Shown here: positions 33,801-44,364 of the stretch, piece after piece | Layout of the letters: each line of letters opens with the position of its first letter | Position numbering within the stretch: position 1 is the stretch's first letter | NCBI GenBank assembly: GCA_037976565.1 | Contig: CP137669.1 | Location: forward strand, 40,512,912-40,576,911 | Direction: 5' to 3' | DNA: 64,000 nt | From: Mesocentrotus franciscanus | Taxonomy: Eukaryota > Echinodermata > Echinoidea > Camarodonta > Strongylocentrotidae | Made by a program: the position numbers and the translations under genes | The notes under the pieces: model-generated | The model's database searches: none | The model's input: the letters and a program-made list of their open reading frames with translations, nothing else | What the model was told of the DNA's origin: nothing

Positions 33801-36800
33801 TGCAACCCATACAACTTTCGCTTTGGAAGTTGGAACACCTGCATTTCTATCAATGTTTAGAAAGTTAAAATGGATCTCTTTTGCATTCATCAATCGGCGA
33901 TTAATGTTCTCGTAAACGGCTAAAATACTCAACCACATGTAAATCAACATTCCACATGACAATTAACCTCTGACGTATTCGAAAGTATTTCGATTAGGAC
34001 AGTATTAAAACAAATTGTTCATGCTTGCATCACTAGTAAGTTAGATTAATGTAATGGTTTATTGTATGGACTCCCTGACTCCCAAATATGGCGACCACAA
34101 CGGGTCAAAAACACTTGTGCAAAACTGATTTGTGGTTGTTCCAGATTCTTACTGATCACCCTGTATTATTGCATTAATTAGATTAATTACCAATAGAAAT
34201 CATGAAATCACCATCGTTATTTACTTTTACATCAAAACTAAAAGCGCATCTTTTCATTTAACTTCATATTGTAGATGTAAGCACATCACAGCTCTTCCAG
34301 TGCAGAAGAATATATTTGCATGGTGTCTTCGCTCTATTATATATAAAAGTATATTTTGATTAGTATTATTATTACTATTATTATTATTAGTAGTAGTAGT
34401 AGTATCAAGAATACCAAAGTGGAGCAGGTTTTTCCAATCGAACTGGTAACCCTGATGTAGTATGTTCTTTATACATGTTTAACTTACTTTTACTTAGGGG
34501 AAATTGATTATCTTTTTTTTTTCTGGATGAATGAAGAAAAACTTTTCCTCATAAACTTTGTACAAACTTTATAACATCATCCATCAAAATGTGTTGTGAC
34601 TCAATCCCATCGGTGATTAGGAGTAGTAGTTACAATTTTCAGGAGCAGAAAAGGTTTACCTGCAAAGAAGATTGTAACAAATTCATCGATCATGTTCTCC
34701 ATTTGGAAGTCCTCATCACCCACCAGATCGTTGGCGCAATCGAGGATCACAGTGAGGATGTCGTTGGGTACATGATCACCTCGTTGACGAGCGGCGATAC
34801 GTTCTTCGATCTGTTGTCGACCGGTCTCCCGAATGAGATTCACCGCCTCTCGCGTTTCCTGTCGTGTTTTCCGACTCTCGCTTCGTGGGTCAAACTTTAA
34901 ATGCACATCAAATATATCGGCTAGTCAATAAACATGATAAGGGCAATGGCAGAGGCAAACACAAGAACAGCCTTATGCCATGATTGAAAGCCCCCTCCCC
35001 ATCCCCCCACAAGGTAAGTAACAAAGCACGGCCCTGTTTTCATGAAACTTCTAGTAATCAAGAACAAGTTACAATATTATATAATCTACTGAAGCTCCTG
35101 CCTCTGGTTTGCTATGAGTAAATTTTTCATTAATGTGATGAGCTTGTCATTGATAACGAGTTTTATGAAACAATTCCCGGATATTTGACTGTGTGGTAAA
35201 TTTCATCATTTAGATTTGTGCAATTGAATTATGGAACTGTCACTTTTCTAAGAGCTTCAACACGCTATCAAAGGTTTACTTGTCAAATTCATCATGAAGC
35301 AACCAAATAAAACGTTTTCATTCAGTCAATCGTCGGTTTATTGGTCCTTCACCCCAACCACATTCAAAATGTATGTCCGCACTCCTGCACGTATCAAACA
35401 TCATGAAGCAACGAAATAAAATGTTTACATTCAAATCAATCGTCGGCCGTACCCCCTAAACATTCGAAATGGTAGACGCAAAGTGACGCCCTATATACTT
35501 ACAGAATACCATGGTTTATCTATCATAGTTTGCATGCCTCTCAAGCCCATCGTTACGGCTGCGGGAAAGGGGCAGCTAGGGTCTCCCACGGCTCCTGTTG
35601 TCATACTAAATGATACCTGACAAACAGAGCAATAAAAAGAGACAGAATCAGACGAGGACAGAGGGGAGAGAGGGATAGAGAGAGAGAGAGGAAAAGAGAG
35701 AGGAAAGAGAGAGCGAAAGTGAGACAGAGACAGACATACAGAGAGGAAAAATTGAGAGAGAGGGGGAGGAAAAGGGGGAGGATAGAGAGACGTAAAGAAA
35801 GGGGGAGAGAGATAGAAGGGGGACGCTGCATTCTAGTTTCATTTTCCCCTTTGAAAAACCATATCATAATTCATGAAGTTTTAACACCAATTTCATGATT
35901 GTATATCTTGCAGTAATAACATGACTATTGTATTGAAAATCAGTCATTAGCTTTTGCTTGATTGAAAAATTTCGGAGGGCATCCTCCCCCTCCCCTTTGG
36001 ACACACTATTGTTGCATGGATAAACGGGAAAATTAGTATTTACATTTGCGATAACGTCAAGTGTGACGTTGTTGAGTTCGTTGAGCATTTCGACCTCATT
36101 CCTTCCGTCAGCTTTATCCCGAAGATGCTCACAAAGTTTTTCTGACTCCGTGTTGAATTTCTCCATCATACCCATCAAGTATCTAGTTAGGAATTCGGTC
36201 AAACACGTGAACTGTCAGTGTAACCCTTTTATATTTGAAGTACCCCGTCTTATAAAATTTTGTAAAGAGTTCGGATTGATTCAAATCGAGTGCAAATAAG
36301 CTTATAATTTAAAATCAATTGCAACGCTATATTCTGTACACATGAAATTTGAAATTAATTATATATTGTCCATTCTGAAATTTGTTTTGAGCTGGTAAAA
36401 ATGTACAAATGACTTTACAAAGAGAATATACGTTTGTCACATATCGATTGGATGTCTTTAGGTCGATTTGGAACAATCGTTAGTCTATATGAGACAACGT
36501 TTTGGGTGTAATAGCCCGGACGGTACACCATGATCAGGTTCAATTTAACATTATTTAGACGGGCAATCGGAGGGGACGAGGGGATTTACAATGCTTATAA
36601 TGAAATGATGTGGAATTTCGTAGTGGCACGTCGGTAAAAAAATTGATCCCAAATCGATATCTTGAAAATGAGTATAACATATGAAAAACATTATTCACCT
36701 AAACTACGGACCATCTTTTAACAAACTCCTAAAACAATGAAATAGCGTAGCTCCATGGAGTATAATGTACAGACATGACGTCATACTTACTTACGTCTGA

Positions 36801-38833
36801 AGGCAGGATTTATGATGGCACGCCTATGGAACCATTTTTCATGGTTTATTTCTGACACAAGACCATTGCCCATGAAACGAGCCCCAAACACGTACTGGAA
36901 ATTTTTGTAGAAATGCTGGGGTTTTATGTGACGGCTATTCAGAAGCAATTCCTGAAAACGGAGGAAAAGACAGAAGCATACAAAAGGGAGTCGCAAGAAT
37001 CATCAAGGAGAGTTATTACTATTTATGTAGTATTCTTATTGCATATTAATTTTGTAGGCGTTTACTTTTATGATGTTGGCAGTTGAAGTTATTGAGTGCC
37101 ACATGAAATTAATATCGTACGAAGATTCACTCTGGTAGAATATTTGTAGCAAATTTATTACTTTTTTAACAACATGAACAACATAATTGTGCAGTATTAT
37201 TTCCAGGCTTGCAACACAATTATGATGGTTATTACAAGATATTTCATGAAATAGTCTTAACTAGTATCAATCGTACCTTCACGATTTCAGGAGCAGCTGC
37301 AAAAACGTGAGCTCTGGCAAACGCTCGAATCCAGAATACCGGCCCATGGTCCTGAGAACTGTTAGAAATTCATGTTACATAACAATCACGAAAAATACAT
37401 GTTTTCTTCACTTCAATGTATGTGTATAACATAATTGCGAAAAAGAGGTGTGGCATCGTATGAAGTGAACCAGGCTATTTGACGAATACTATAGGATATC
37501 ATTTTGTGTGGTCAAGTGGATAAAGATAAGGCACGCGGTTCGAATCCCTGCTACGGCACGGCACAAACGTACGTTGACAACCCACTAATCTACTTTTTCA
37601 CTCCAGATTTATCAAAAACATGTCTTTTTACAAAGATTTACAGTATACATTGATGCAAACTTAAGTGGATATGGACGTGGACTCGGCTTTCCATATGCCC
37701 ATGCTTATAAAGAATTAAACTTATATTTCTCTGATTCTTTTCGAAGTTAGTCGCTAGTGAAAGAAAATAAAAAATACATGTACAACGTTTAGATAATTAA
37801 AAGTGAACCACGATCAATCATGATATGAATATTCAATTAATGCAGTGTTTTTATTCTTCACATGGACACGTATGAATGACGCTTATATTTTTATCTAAAC
37901 TCTTAACGAAATGTTTCGTTTCCTCACATAAAATACACTACTTGATACAGCGATATTTGATGTGATACTCACAGTGTGTACATAATAAGGCCGATGGGTT
38001 GACCCAATTTCTTCTTAGCTTCAAGGATGCCAAATATATTTCCTAATAAGAAACTGAATGTAAACAAACCGGAAAGGGTAAATCAACTTTGTTGTACAAA
38101 CGACTGTTTCTGATACGTTTAAAACAGCAAATCGTTTTTTTGAGAGTGGATTTTAAAACATTAAGGGATCAATTTCCGACCCGGCTTCCCCAACCTGAGG
38201 TAAGCTTATTCAATTTTGTTTATTAGTTATAATCAAACAGGGGCTTACAATGATATATAGTCAATTACATGCTATAATGAGGAACTGTAGTCGGGTTAGT
38301 ACAGGCCTACAATCATAAAAATAGGTATCAAAACACGTATTACACACAGTCAATAGACCAACAACTGGGGTATACATGTATATATGTTCATGTCAACAGA
38401 CAGTTTATATTCCGCAGTTTATATCTATGCAAACTTAGGAACTGAAATTGCACTTGAGCACTCATAATAACTATGACGGTAATATTCGTTCCCAAATCGG
38501 ACTGTTTGGAGCCAGAAAGGCGTTATTACTCGTATACCCATAGAGTTTATGCCCTTCTGGCTCCAAACGACCTGAGATACATTATAAGAGACATGGATAT
38601 TCTAGTGAGGCCTATGGTTTTCGTTATGAGCCTATGGATGATATGGTGGTATAATGATAATGCCCTATCTATGTTACAAATTTCTCATCATACCTATCTC
38701 TCTTTGGTCCTGGGACGTCACTGAACTTCTGCTCTGTACGAAGAATAGCAACCACAAAGACGAGCAGTCCGATTCCAAGCAGGCAGGCAAACAACCCCAA
38801 CACATATACCACAATCACAACAAACAGGCCCAT
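27811..38833 (-). CDS. CYP46A1: Cytochrome P450 46A1-like, complete 13-exon gene
   Basis: Minus-strand exons: 38694-38833, 37973-38053, 37277-37358, 36791-36951, 36044-36182, 35503-35616, 34660-34894, 33246-33318, 31301-31385, 30692-30802, 30149-30243, 28160-28232 and 27811-27951. Joined, they give 509 codons and a TGA with no frame break (human CYP46A1 has 500). Residues 1-31 form an N-terminal membrane anchor, followed by VPGPKRDSFLLG. Further marks are helix I AGQETT (317-322), ExxR at 374-377, FNPDRF (426-431) and the heme loop FSVGQRSCIG with Cys456. The family hydroxylates cholesterol at C24 in the ER, passing electrons from P450 reductase. The echinoderm substrate is inferred only. The start ATG was chosen because the anchor begins there. 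Intron 8 holds a GC-rich transposon and intron 11 a SINE split by a MITE. Confidence 0.93.
29018..29660 (-). mobile_element. tRNA-derived SINE, split by a later MITE
   Basis: On the minus strand the head at about 29660-29580 has an A-box-like TGGTCGAGTGGATAC and a degenerate B box. The core follows (ACTAATGTCCTTTGGCAAGA, CCACCCAGGTGTTAAA). After the inserted MITE (29234-29522) it continues with GGGTACCCGGTAGGATGCGA, CCAGGGAGTGGAG and a tail near TATAAGCAG and ATTATTATT. The element lies in intron 11 of the P450 gene. Confidence 0.8.
29234..29522. mobile_element. hAT-like GGATCC MITE inserted in a SINE
   Basis: It starts CAGTGGCGGATCCAGG and ends CTGGATCCGCCCCTG. The flanks CCCATTTA and TCAATTTA agree at six of eight positions and match the SINE target CCCATTTAACACC. 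It shares termini and C/G-rich interior with the 9806-10071 element. Confidence 0.8.
32360..33204. mobile_element. GC-rich 845-bp TIR element with GCCCGTACGG repeats
   Basis: The ends are CCTAGGTCACATT (32360-32372) and its exact inverse AATGTGACCTAGG (33192-33204). The interior is strikingly GC- and CpG-rich compared with its surroundings. It carries many direct and inverted copies of GCGCCCGTACGG-like and TACGGGC motifs, probably transposase-binding subterminal repeats. No transposase is visible. A CAGGCGCGGATCCACGG sequence at 32373 equals the start of the 9806 MITE, so a hAT-like piece may be nested. Its right end lies 42 bp from exon 8 of the P450 gene. Confidence 0.8.
33966..38506. other. 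Segmental duplication, copy B
   Basis: This is the partner of 1-4577. It begins with a CR1-like fragment (33966-34395; GACGTATTCG..AGTATTTCGAT, then TGGACTCCCTGACTCCCAAA and a TTA/GTA-rich tail). It then covers exons 7 to 2 of the complete P450 gene. Relative to copy A it lacks about 160 bp of the CR1 fragment and has gained roughly 80 bp at 37486-37565. It ends next to the hairpin at 38504-38568, before exon 1. Confidence 0.9.
37486..37565 (+). mobile_element. tRNA-like SINE head inserted in copy B only
   Basis: The segment holds an A-box-like GTGGTCAAGTGGATAA and a good B box, GGTTCGAATCC. Copy A lacks it at the matching place (about 3625). The D-arm and T-arm elements without a full cloverleaf indicate a SINE promoter fragment, not a tRNA gene. 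Confidence 0.6.
38504..38568. repeat. Snap-back hairpin at the duplication breakpoint
   Basis: GTTTGGAGCCAGAAAGGC (38504-38521) is followed 29 bp later by its inverse GCCCTTCTGGCTCCAAAC (38551-38568). Homology with copy A stops at the first arm. Confidence 0.8.
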
Positions 38834-41067
38834 GGCTTCAATATGAATCGAATGATGATATCATATGCTGTATTACTACCCCGAAAATCATACACATGCG
38901 TGGGACTCTGAGACGAGCAGTCTGAACTCTAGAGAGAGAGGAAATATACTACAGTTGTAATAAAAGCTTTACATGAATCAATGTCGATCTAGTCGAGTGA
39001 AGCCAGCGCAGACAACCAAAATTTCCATGCACAATGCAAATGACCATTACAACTGAACATTCCAATGACTAGAGAACAATACTCCGAGGTAGATATTATT
39101 GAAAGGATTGTTGACCTCATGGGGTCAGGGTACACTTTGGACGTGTTGCATTCATGCAGCTGTACGCTCTGTACATGTCGAGCTGCATGCAGACCTATAT
39201 TTACCAAGGTATAATATTGTCTCGAAAAGGGCGCAAAATGGATTTGCTCTTTAATTGTAGGTGTTGCACCTTTCGTTGAGAACACACATTTTGTCCATCA
39301 TCATGATTTATGAATCAGCTTTGCTTTTCCATTTCATCCTCAATAGCCTAGAAGACATAGCGATTATAAATCGCCATAGTTACTACGGTGTAAAATTACT
39401 ACGGCGTATAATTAAATACTTAAATATAATTAAATTGTGTGTACAGGTATCATACGCGTCTTTCTTCAAGTCTAGATTTGGAGGGAAATTCCAGTTGCTA
39501 GAGTACAAACTTGAAATCTTTAAACCCAGGGTAGGGTTGAACTGAATTAGGAGAATACGGACCAATAATGATCTAGCAACAATCTACCATCCTAATGTAA
39601 GCGCAGACTTCTCCAGTGTAACTTCCTGTCTCTAGATCTATACACACAACTATAATCAGTCCCAGGCCCCCCACTCCCAGAACGGAAGGATACCATGCGT
39701 GTTACCAAAATGTCCGGTAAAGGGGTACTTTTCGTCCGACAAAGTCCGGCCCGAGAATTGTATAAAAAAGGGGGTGTATTTGACTTTTCACCCGGAGATT
39801 TTTTTGTTTCTCTCTCTTTGGACTCCTGAGAAATTCAAAAAGGGGGTCATAACATATCTTGAATATCATAGGGGGTACATTGAGCAGTGTTCCAGATTTA
39901 GGGGTCTCAAGGCAGGAAAAGCCCGCGAAAAGCCCGCGAAAGGGGGTTCAGAAATGTTGGCAGCCCTCAGATAGGGGTGCTTTAAAAGAAGGAACAAGCA
40001 TACGCGTACCCTAAATAACACTGAGTGGTGGGGGGCGTGAATCAGTATGAGTCAGAGGTCTTTGGTATAGTTCAGTGCCTTGGCTGTTTCCGTGTCGCGC
40101 GCTTAATCAGCTGAAAAAATAGCACACACCCTCAACGCTAAAACGAAGACATTCTTTAATACCCTCATTTTCGAGGGTTGCGCGACTTGTGTGGGATGCG
40201 TGTATTAGGGAGGACCAATGTGAATGAAGAATTACTAATATATAAAAACGGACAGAATCTGGACTACATACAGTATGATACCGCAACATATTGTACCAGG
40301 ATAGCTAATTAATTACCACTACAGGGTTTCACGAATTACCAGCAAATACGTATTGATTTCTTCCTGAGATGAATGGTATAGAGTGCAAATCTTGACTGTC
40401 TCAACGGGCTAGATTTTGTATATTAATGTGAGTACTTTTCTGTCTTTCTTTGCCATATGATTTCATTCTGTTCAGCTCTGACAGGTCACAGTTGTATTAC
40501 ATGAACGTGTATGTGCTGTGAGAGATATACTGATATTTGGCCTGCAGTCTATCATGCACGTGTGCGAGTATTGTAGGATGATAATCCAGTGGTTGGTTTT
40601 CTATCATTTTGACCCTACTCAGCTGTACATTGTATTCTTACATACCTACAAGTAATTTGCGTTGACTCTCATTGCCTGTCAGTGTTTGGTGAATTCAGGG
40701 GTTCCATATTTTTTTGTATTCATTCTTAATCCGGTGTAAGTCATTAGGACGAGTATAACAGGGTGGATATGTCAGAGTCACACTTGTGTTTAATTACAGT
40801 ATATATACAGGCCTTGCCTCCCCGAAAAAGATAACATATTTACCAAACGACGTTTTGATGTCACTATCATAATTTTTTACCCAGTATATGTAGGGACTAG
40901 ATATGCTAGAACAGCTAGGTATCGGAAGTAAGCATAAGTCACTATATATCCGTTTGTACTTCCGAGGTTATCCCGTTGCGTTGTGTGTTGCATGGTGTGA
41001 CAGTATACTTTCATGTGCCAATAAAAATCCGTTCTCTATACAGCGGCTTTCCCGTTGCAAATAAGTG
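38834..41067. other. Upstream region of the P450 gene, intergenic
   Basis: No gene is recognised. It separates two divergent genes and may contain both promoters; no clear TATA or Inr was assigned. A G/C-run segment at about 39.66-40.0 kb, with repeated GGGGGTN and CCCGCGAAA motifs, resembles the interiors of hAT-like MITEs but its ends were not resolved. Confidence 0.5.
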
Positions 41068-42426
41068 CAGTGGCAGCGCTCCCAGAGAGGGGGGGGGGGC
41101 AGGGAGGTTAAGTGCTCCCACTTTTCAAGTACCCCAAAGGGCCCTTTACGAAGGAAACGTGACTCCTTTTACTTCAGAAAAGTGCCCCTTATCAAATCTT
41201 ATAATTGCCCCTTTTACTTTGACAAGCACCCCCTTTCACCTCTGATAAGTGCCCCTTTTATTTTGACACGTGCTCCATTTTCTTTCTAATTAGTGCCCTT
41301 TATCCTTCTGATAAGTACTCCTTTTACTTTTTAATAAGAGCCCCTACCCCTTCTCATAAATCCCCTTTTCACCTCTGATAAATGCCCCTATTAAAATCTG
41401 ATAGGAACCCCTTTTCCTTTGTAATAAATTTCCCTTTCCCATAATCATTCATGCCCCTTTTCATCTTTGGTGAGTCCCCTTTTTCAGGTAAGATAAGTGC
41501 CCTTACCACCTCTGATAAGTGCCCCCTTTACCTCTGATAATTGCCCAATTTCAAATCTGAGAGGTGCCCTTGTTATTTTGACAAGTGCCAATTTATCTTT
41601 GTAATAAGTGACCTTATTCAACTCTGATGAGTGCCCCTTTTCACCTCTGAGCAAAAGTGATAAGTGTCCCGTTTATTTTGACACATGCCCCCTTTTCTTT
41701 TCTAATGACGGCCTTTTTTCCTTCTGATAATAAGTGCCCCATCTCTGATAAATGCCTCTATTAAATCCTGATAGGTGCCCCCTTACGTTCGACAAGTGCC
41801 TATTTTACTTTGTGATAAATCCCCCTTTATCATTCTCACAAAAGCTCCTATTCACCACTGATAATTGCCCTTTTCCTTTACACGTGCTCCTTTTCTTTGT
41901 GTCCATTTCCCTTCTAATAAGTGCCCCTTTTCCTTTCTCTGTAACATGTTCCCCTTACTTAAAGCGACTGAGAGCAACTTTTTCTCAACCCCCCAAGTCT
42001 ACCTCGCATTTATAGTTGATGTAATTATGTATCTTATTGAAGGTATTTTCAGTCTTTTATGATGAGATTGTGTTAAAAGTAAACCCCATCAGGATTGTTT
42101 TTTTCCTCTTTAAAAGATCACTTTGGTCGCAATGCGACCTCACAAACCTTGATTGCTCGCTTCGCTCGCTCGCAAATGAATATTCAGACTATCACACCCA
42201 ACGGCATAGTATGATACGTAAGCAGTATCTTGAACATGGTAAAGAGAGAAACAAGTATTAAAATTATCCCTGATATTGTATTTATCACAATGTAGGGGTG
42301 TATACCAATGCTGAACATTGTACATATTCGCTGTAATTTAAGTTTTCCTTTGAACGTGCCCCCTTTTTTCCGGAAAGTGCACTTTTTGTTGGTGCCCCCA
42401 CTTCGGAAGACGCTCCTCCGTCCCTG
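41068..42426. mobile_element. hAT-like MITE (1.36 kb) with an expanded internal minisatellite
   Basis: The ends CAGTGGCAGCGCTCC and (inverse) GGAGCGTCTTCC / CGTCCCTG are flanked by AATAAGTG and AATAATTG, an 8-bp duplication with one mismatch. The right third matches the 17.04-17.69 kb element. The left two thirds (about 41.12-41.95 kb) are a degenerate tandem array of 23-30 bp units like TGATAAGTGCCCCTTTTCAC. Open frames in this array are not genes. Confidence 0.8.
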
Positions 42427-42550
42427 AATAATTGATCAAGGCGCTTTATATTGTATTACTGTCCCGGTCCTTGGATTCAATTACTATTCTGTAATAAATA
42501 CACTATACTTCCTGCACTCCACCCCCTAAGGACCTTGTGAAAGTGAAACA
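42427..42550 (-). mobile_element. SINE tail fragment
   Basis: GGCGCTTTATATTG, TTACTGTCCCGGTCCTTGGA and CTGCACTCCACCCCC match the tail body of the SINEs at 4.7, 29.0 and 63.2 kb. It is truncated and sits between two MITEs. Confidence 0.6.
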
Positions 42551-42589
42551 TGAACTTACTGGAAAGATTGTTCAAATCAGTCTCTCCTA

Positions 42590-43572
42590 CAGTGTGAGTC
42601 AAAAAAAGGTTTACACCTAGAAAATTGCTAATTATTTTTAAAATCATTTATGAACAGTAAATTATTATCTTATGAAAAAGTGTTTTATCTCAAATCATTT
42701 GGTATCATTTTTGTGTGATATGTGGTCACGCTTGGATGAAAAGGAGACATTGTTTAAGAGAGTGCAAAAATCGACTTGCGCCAAAGTGAAGCCTATGTGA
42801 TGTTTGAATAAAACAATTGTGATTTGGGTATTAATTCGGTCTTTGCAGATCCAAATAATATCCCTAACAAAATTAATCATGCCACACATATCAAAACACA
42901 CACAGAGTCACACTCAGTCAGTCACACACACACACAACCACACACACACACACGCACATACACGCACGCACACACTCACACGCACTTCCGTGCACTCGCA
43001 CACTCAGATATATGAAAAATACACGCAGCCAAGTCATTATTACGTAATGAACATTTCTGTAAAATCGCAAATTTCCCATTTAATATCAAAATGGAATTTA
43101 AATTCAATCATAATGCCATAATGAAAGTTTGTTGCATTTACATCACAATGAATTGTTTCTCCTAAAGGACTCGGTCAGTCTGCATCTAAATGTGCTATGT
43201 GAGTGTGTGTGCGTGTTTGTGTGTGTTATATGCGTGTGTGTGTGTGTGTGTGTGTGGTGTGTGTGACTTTGCTTCTGAAAAAAAGCATATGAAATGCATC
43301 TCATTTGATACATTCAATTCATTCTCTCACTTTAATACTTTTGCGCAAGTCGATTATTGCATTCTCGCAAACAATGCTTCCTGTTCATCTAAGCGTGAAC
43401 ACATACCACACAAAAAATGATACCAATAATAATGATAATATACCATTCTTATGTACCAAACGATTCGGGATATAAAACTCTTTCAAAACATGTATGATAA
43501 TCTGTCGTTCATAGCTGACTTTTAAAATAAATGACAATTTTCTGAGTGTAAACTTTTTTTTGACTCACACGG
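42590..43572. mobile_element. 983-bp MITE with TIRs over 200 bp, TA-flanked
   Basis: The ends are CAGTGTGAGTCAAAAAAAGG and its inverse, both flanked by TA as in Tc1/mariner-type insertions. Inverted similarity extends inwards for about 200-250 bp (for example TATCATTTTTGTGTG and AAACAATG near 42705-42755 against 43375-43425). The centre contains a CA microsatellite (42890-42990) and a GT microsatellite (43195-43262), which are themselves inverse. No transposase is present. Confidence 0.85.
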
Positions 43573-44009
43573 TATACTCAATGATTGTTGCTTCCTCTTT
43601 GCAGCCAATTGAGCAGATGTCTCCATTACTATTAAATGAAGTGCAAATTATCGGCCATTTCAAACCTTCCGTCTAGCATAATTGCACATGCACGTTCGCA
43701 ATATAATCAACTGCCAGCTTTATTATGACTCGGAAATGAAAAAAATTAATAAACTGACATCTGATATTTTATCTGCGCTACAGAAAGAAATAAATTAGTG
43801 AACTTGCATTATTATTACAATTGGTTCTGAGATTATTTACCTATGGTACAGTAATCATGTACCTCTTTTAATACTGTATATTGCTGGACAAGTGGTTACA
43901 GATTCATACATAGACTAATACAAACTGATGGGCCTACCGTTATTATTTCCTGCTGTTAAATGCTTAACTCAAACTCAAACTCAAAATCCTACCTGTATCA
44001 TGATATTTC

Positions 44010-44364
44010 ATGACAAAAAATTTGTTACGTGATCTAGCGATATCATCAACTGCCTCCATGGCATCCTCGTCACCACCTACTCGTGGTTTCCATGCCGACG
44101 GCGCATCTTTAAGCGACATCCTGCTGATGGAGCTAGCCGAGCACCTCCATCCCAACGATTATCGTCCCCTTGGTGTCCGTCTTGGGTTCAACGAGACCAG
44201 ACTGTCCCAGATAGAACGATCGCATCTAGGAGTCATCTCTGAATGCATGTATGTCATGCTGACGGAATGGAAAAGGCGGGAAGGACAGGACGCCAAACCA
44301 CAACTTCTCATCCAGTCTGTGCGAGAGAGCAAGAATTCCGAAGCTGCTGATTGGCTACAATCAG
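44010..44364 (+). CDS. Exon 1 of the Apaf-like gene: death domain
   Basis: The domain runs from LSDILLMELAEHL through YRPLGVRLGFNETRLSQIER, then CMYVMLTEWKRR and a final helix ending EAADWLQS. The six-helix spacing, the W in helix 5 and the LG...L....I pattern are death-domain features. A CARD would lack the LLxxWxxR pattern. The splice donor TCAG|GTATAC leaves phase 1, which matches the next exon. Confidence 0.85.

Noticed and set aside
37500..37560. tRNA gene
   Set aside because: A and B boxes are visible, but no acceptor stem or full cloverleaf can be formed. It is a SINE head fragment, absent from the other duplicate.
42804..43121. Thr/His-rich proteins over CA repeats
   Set aside because: They are microsatellite translation inside a MITE.
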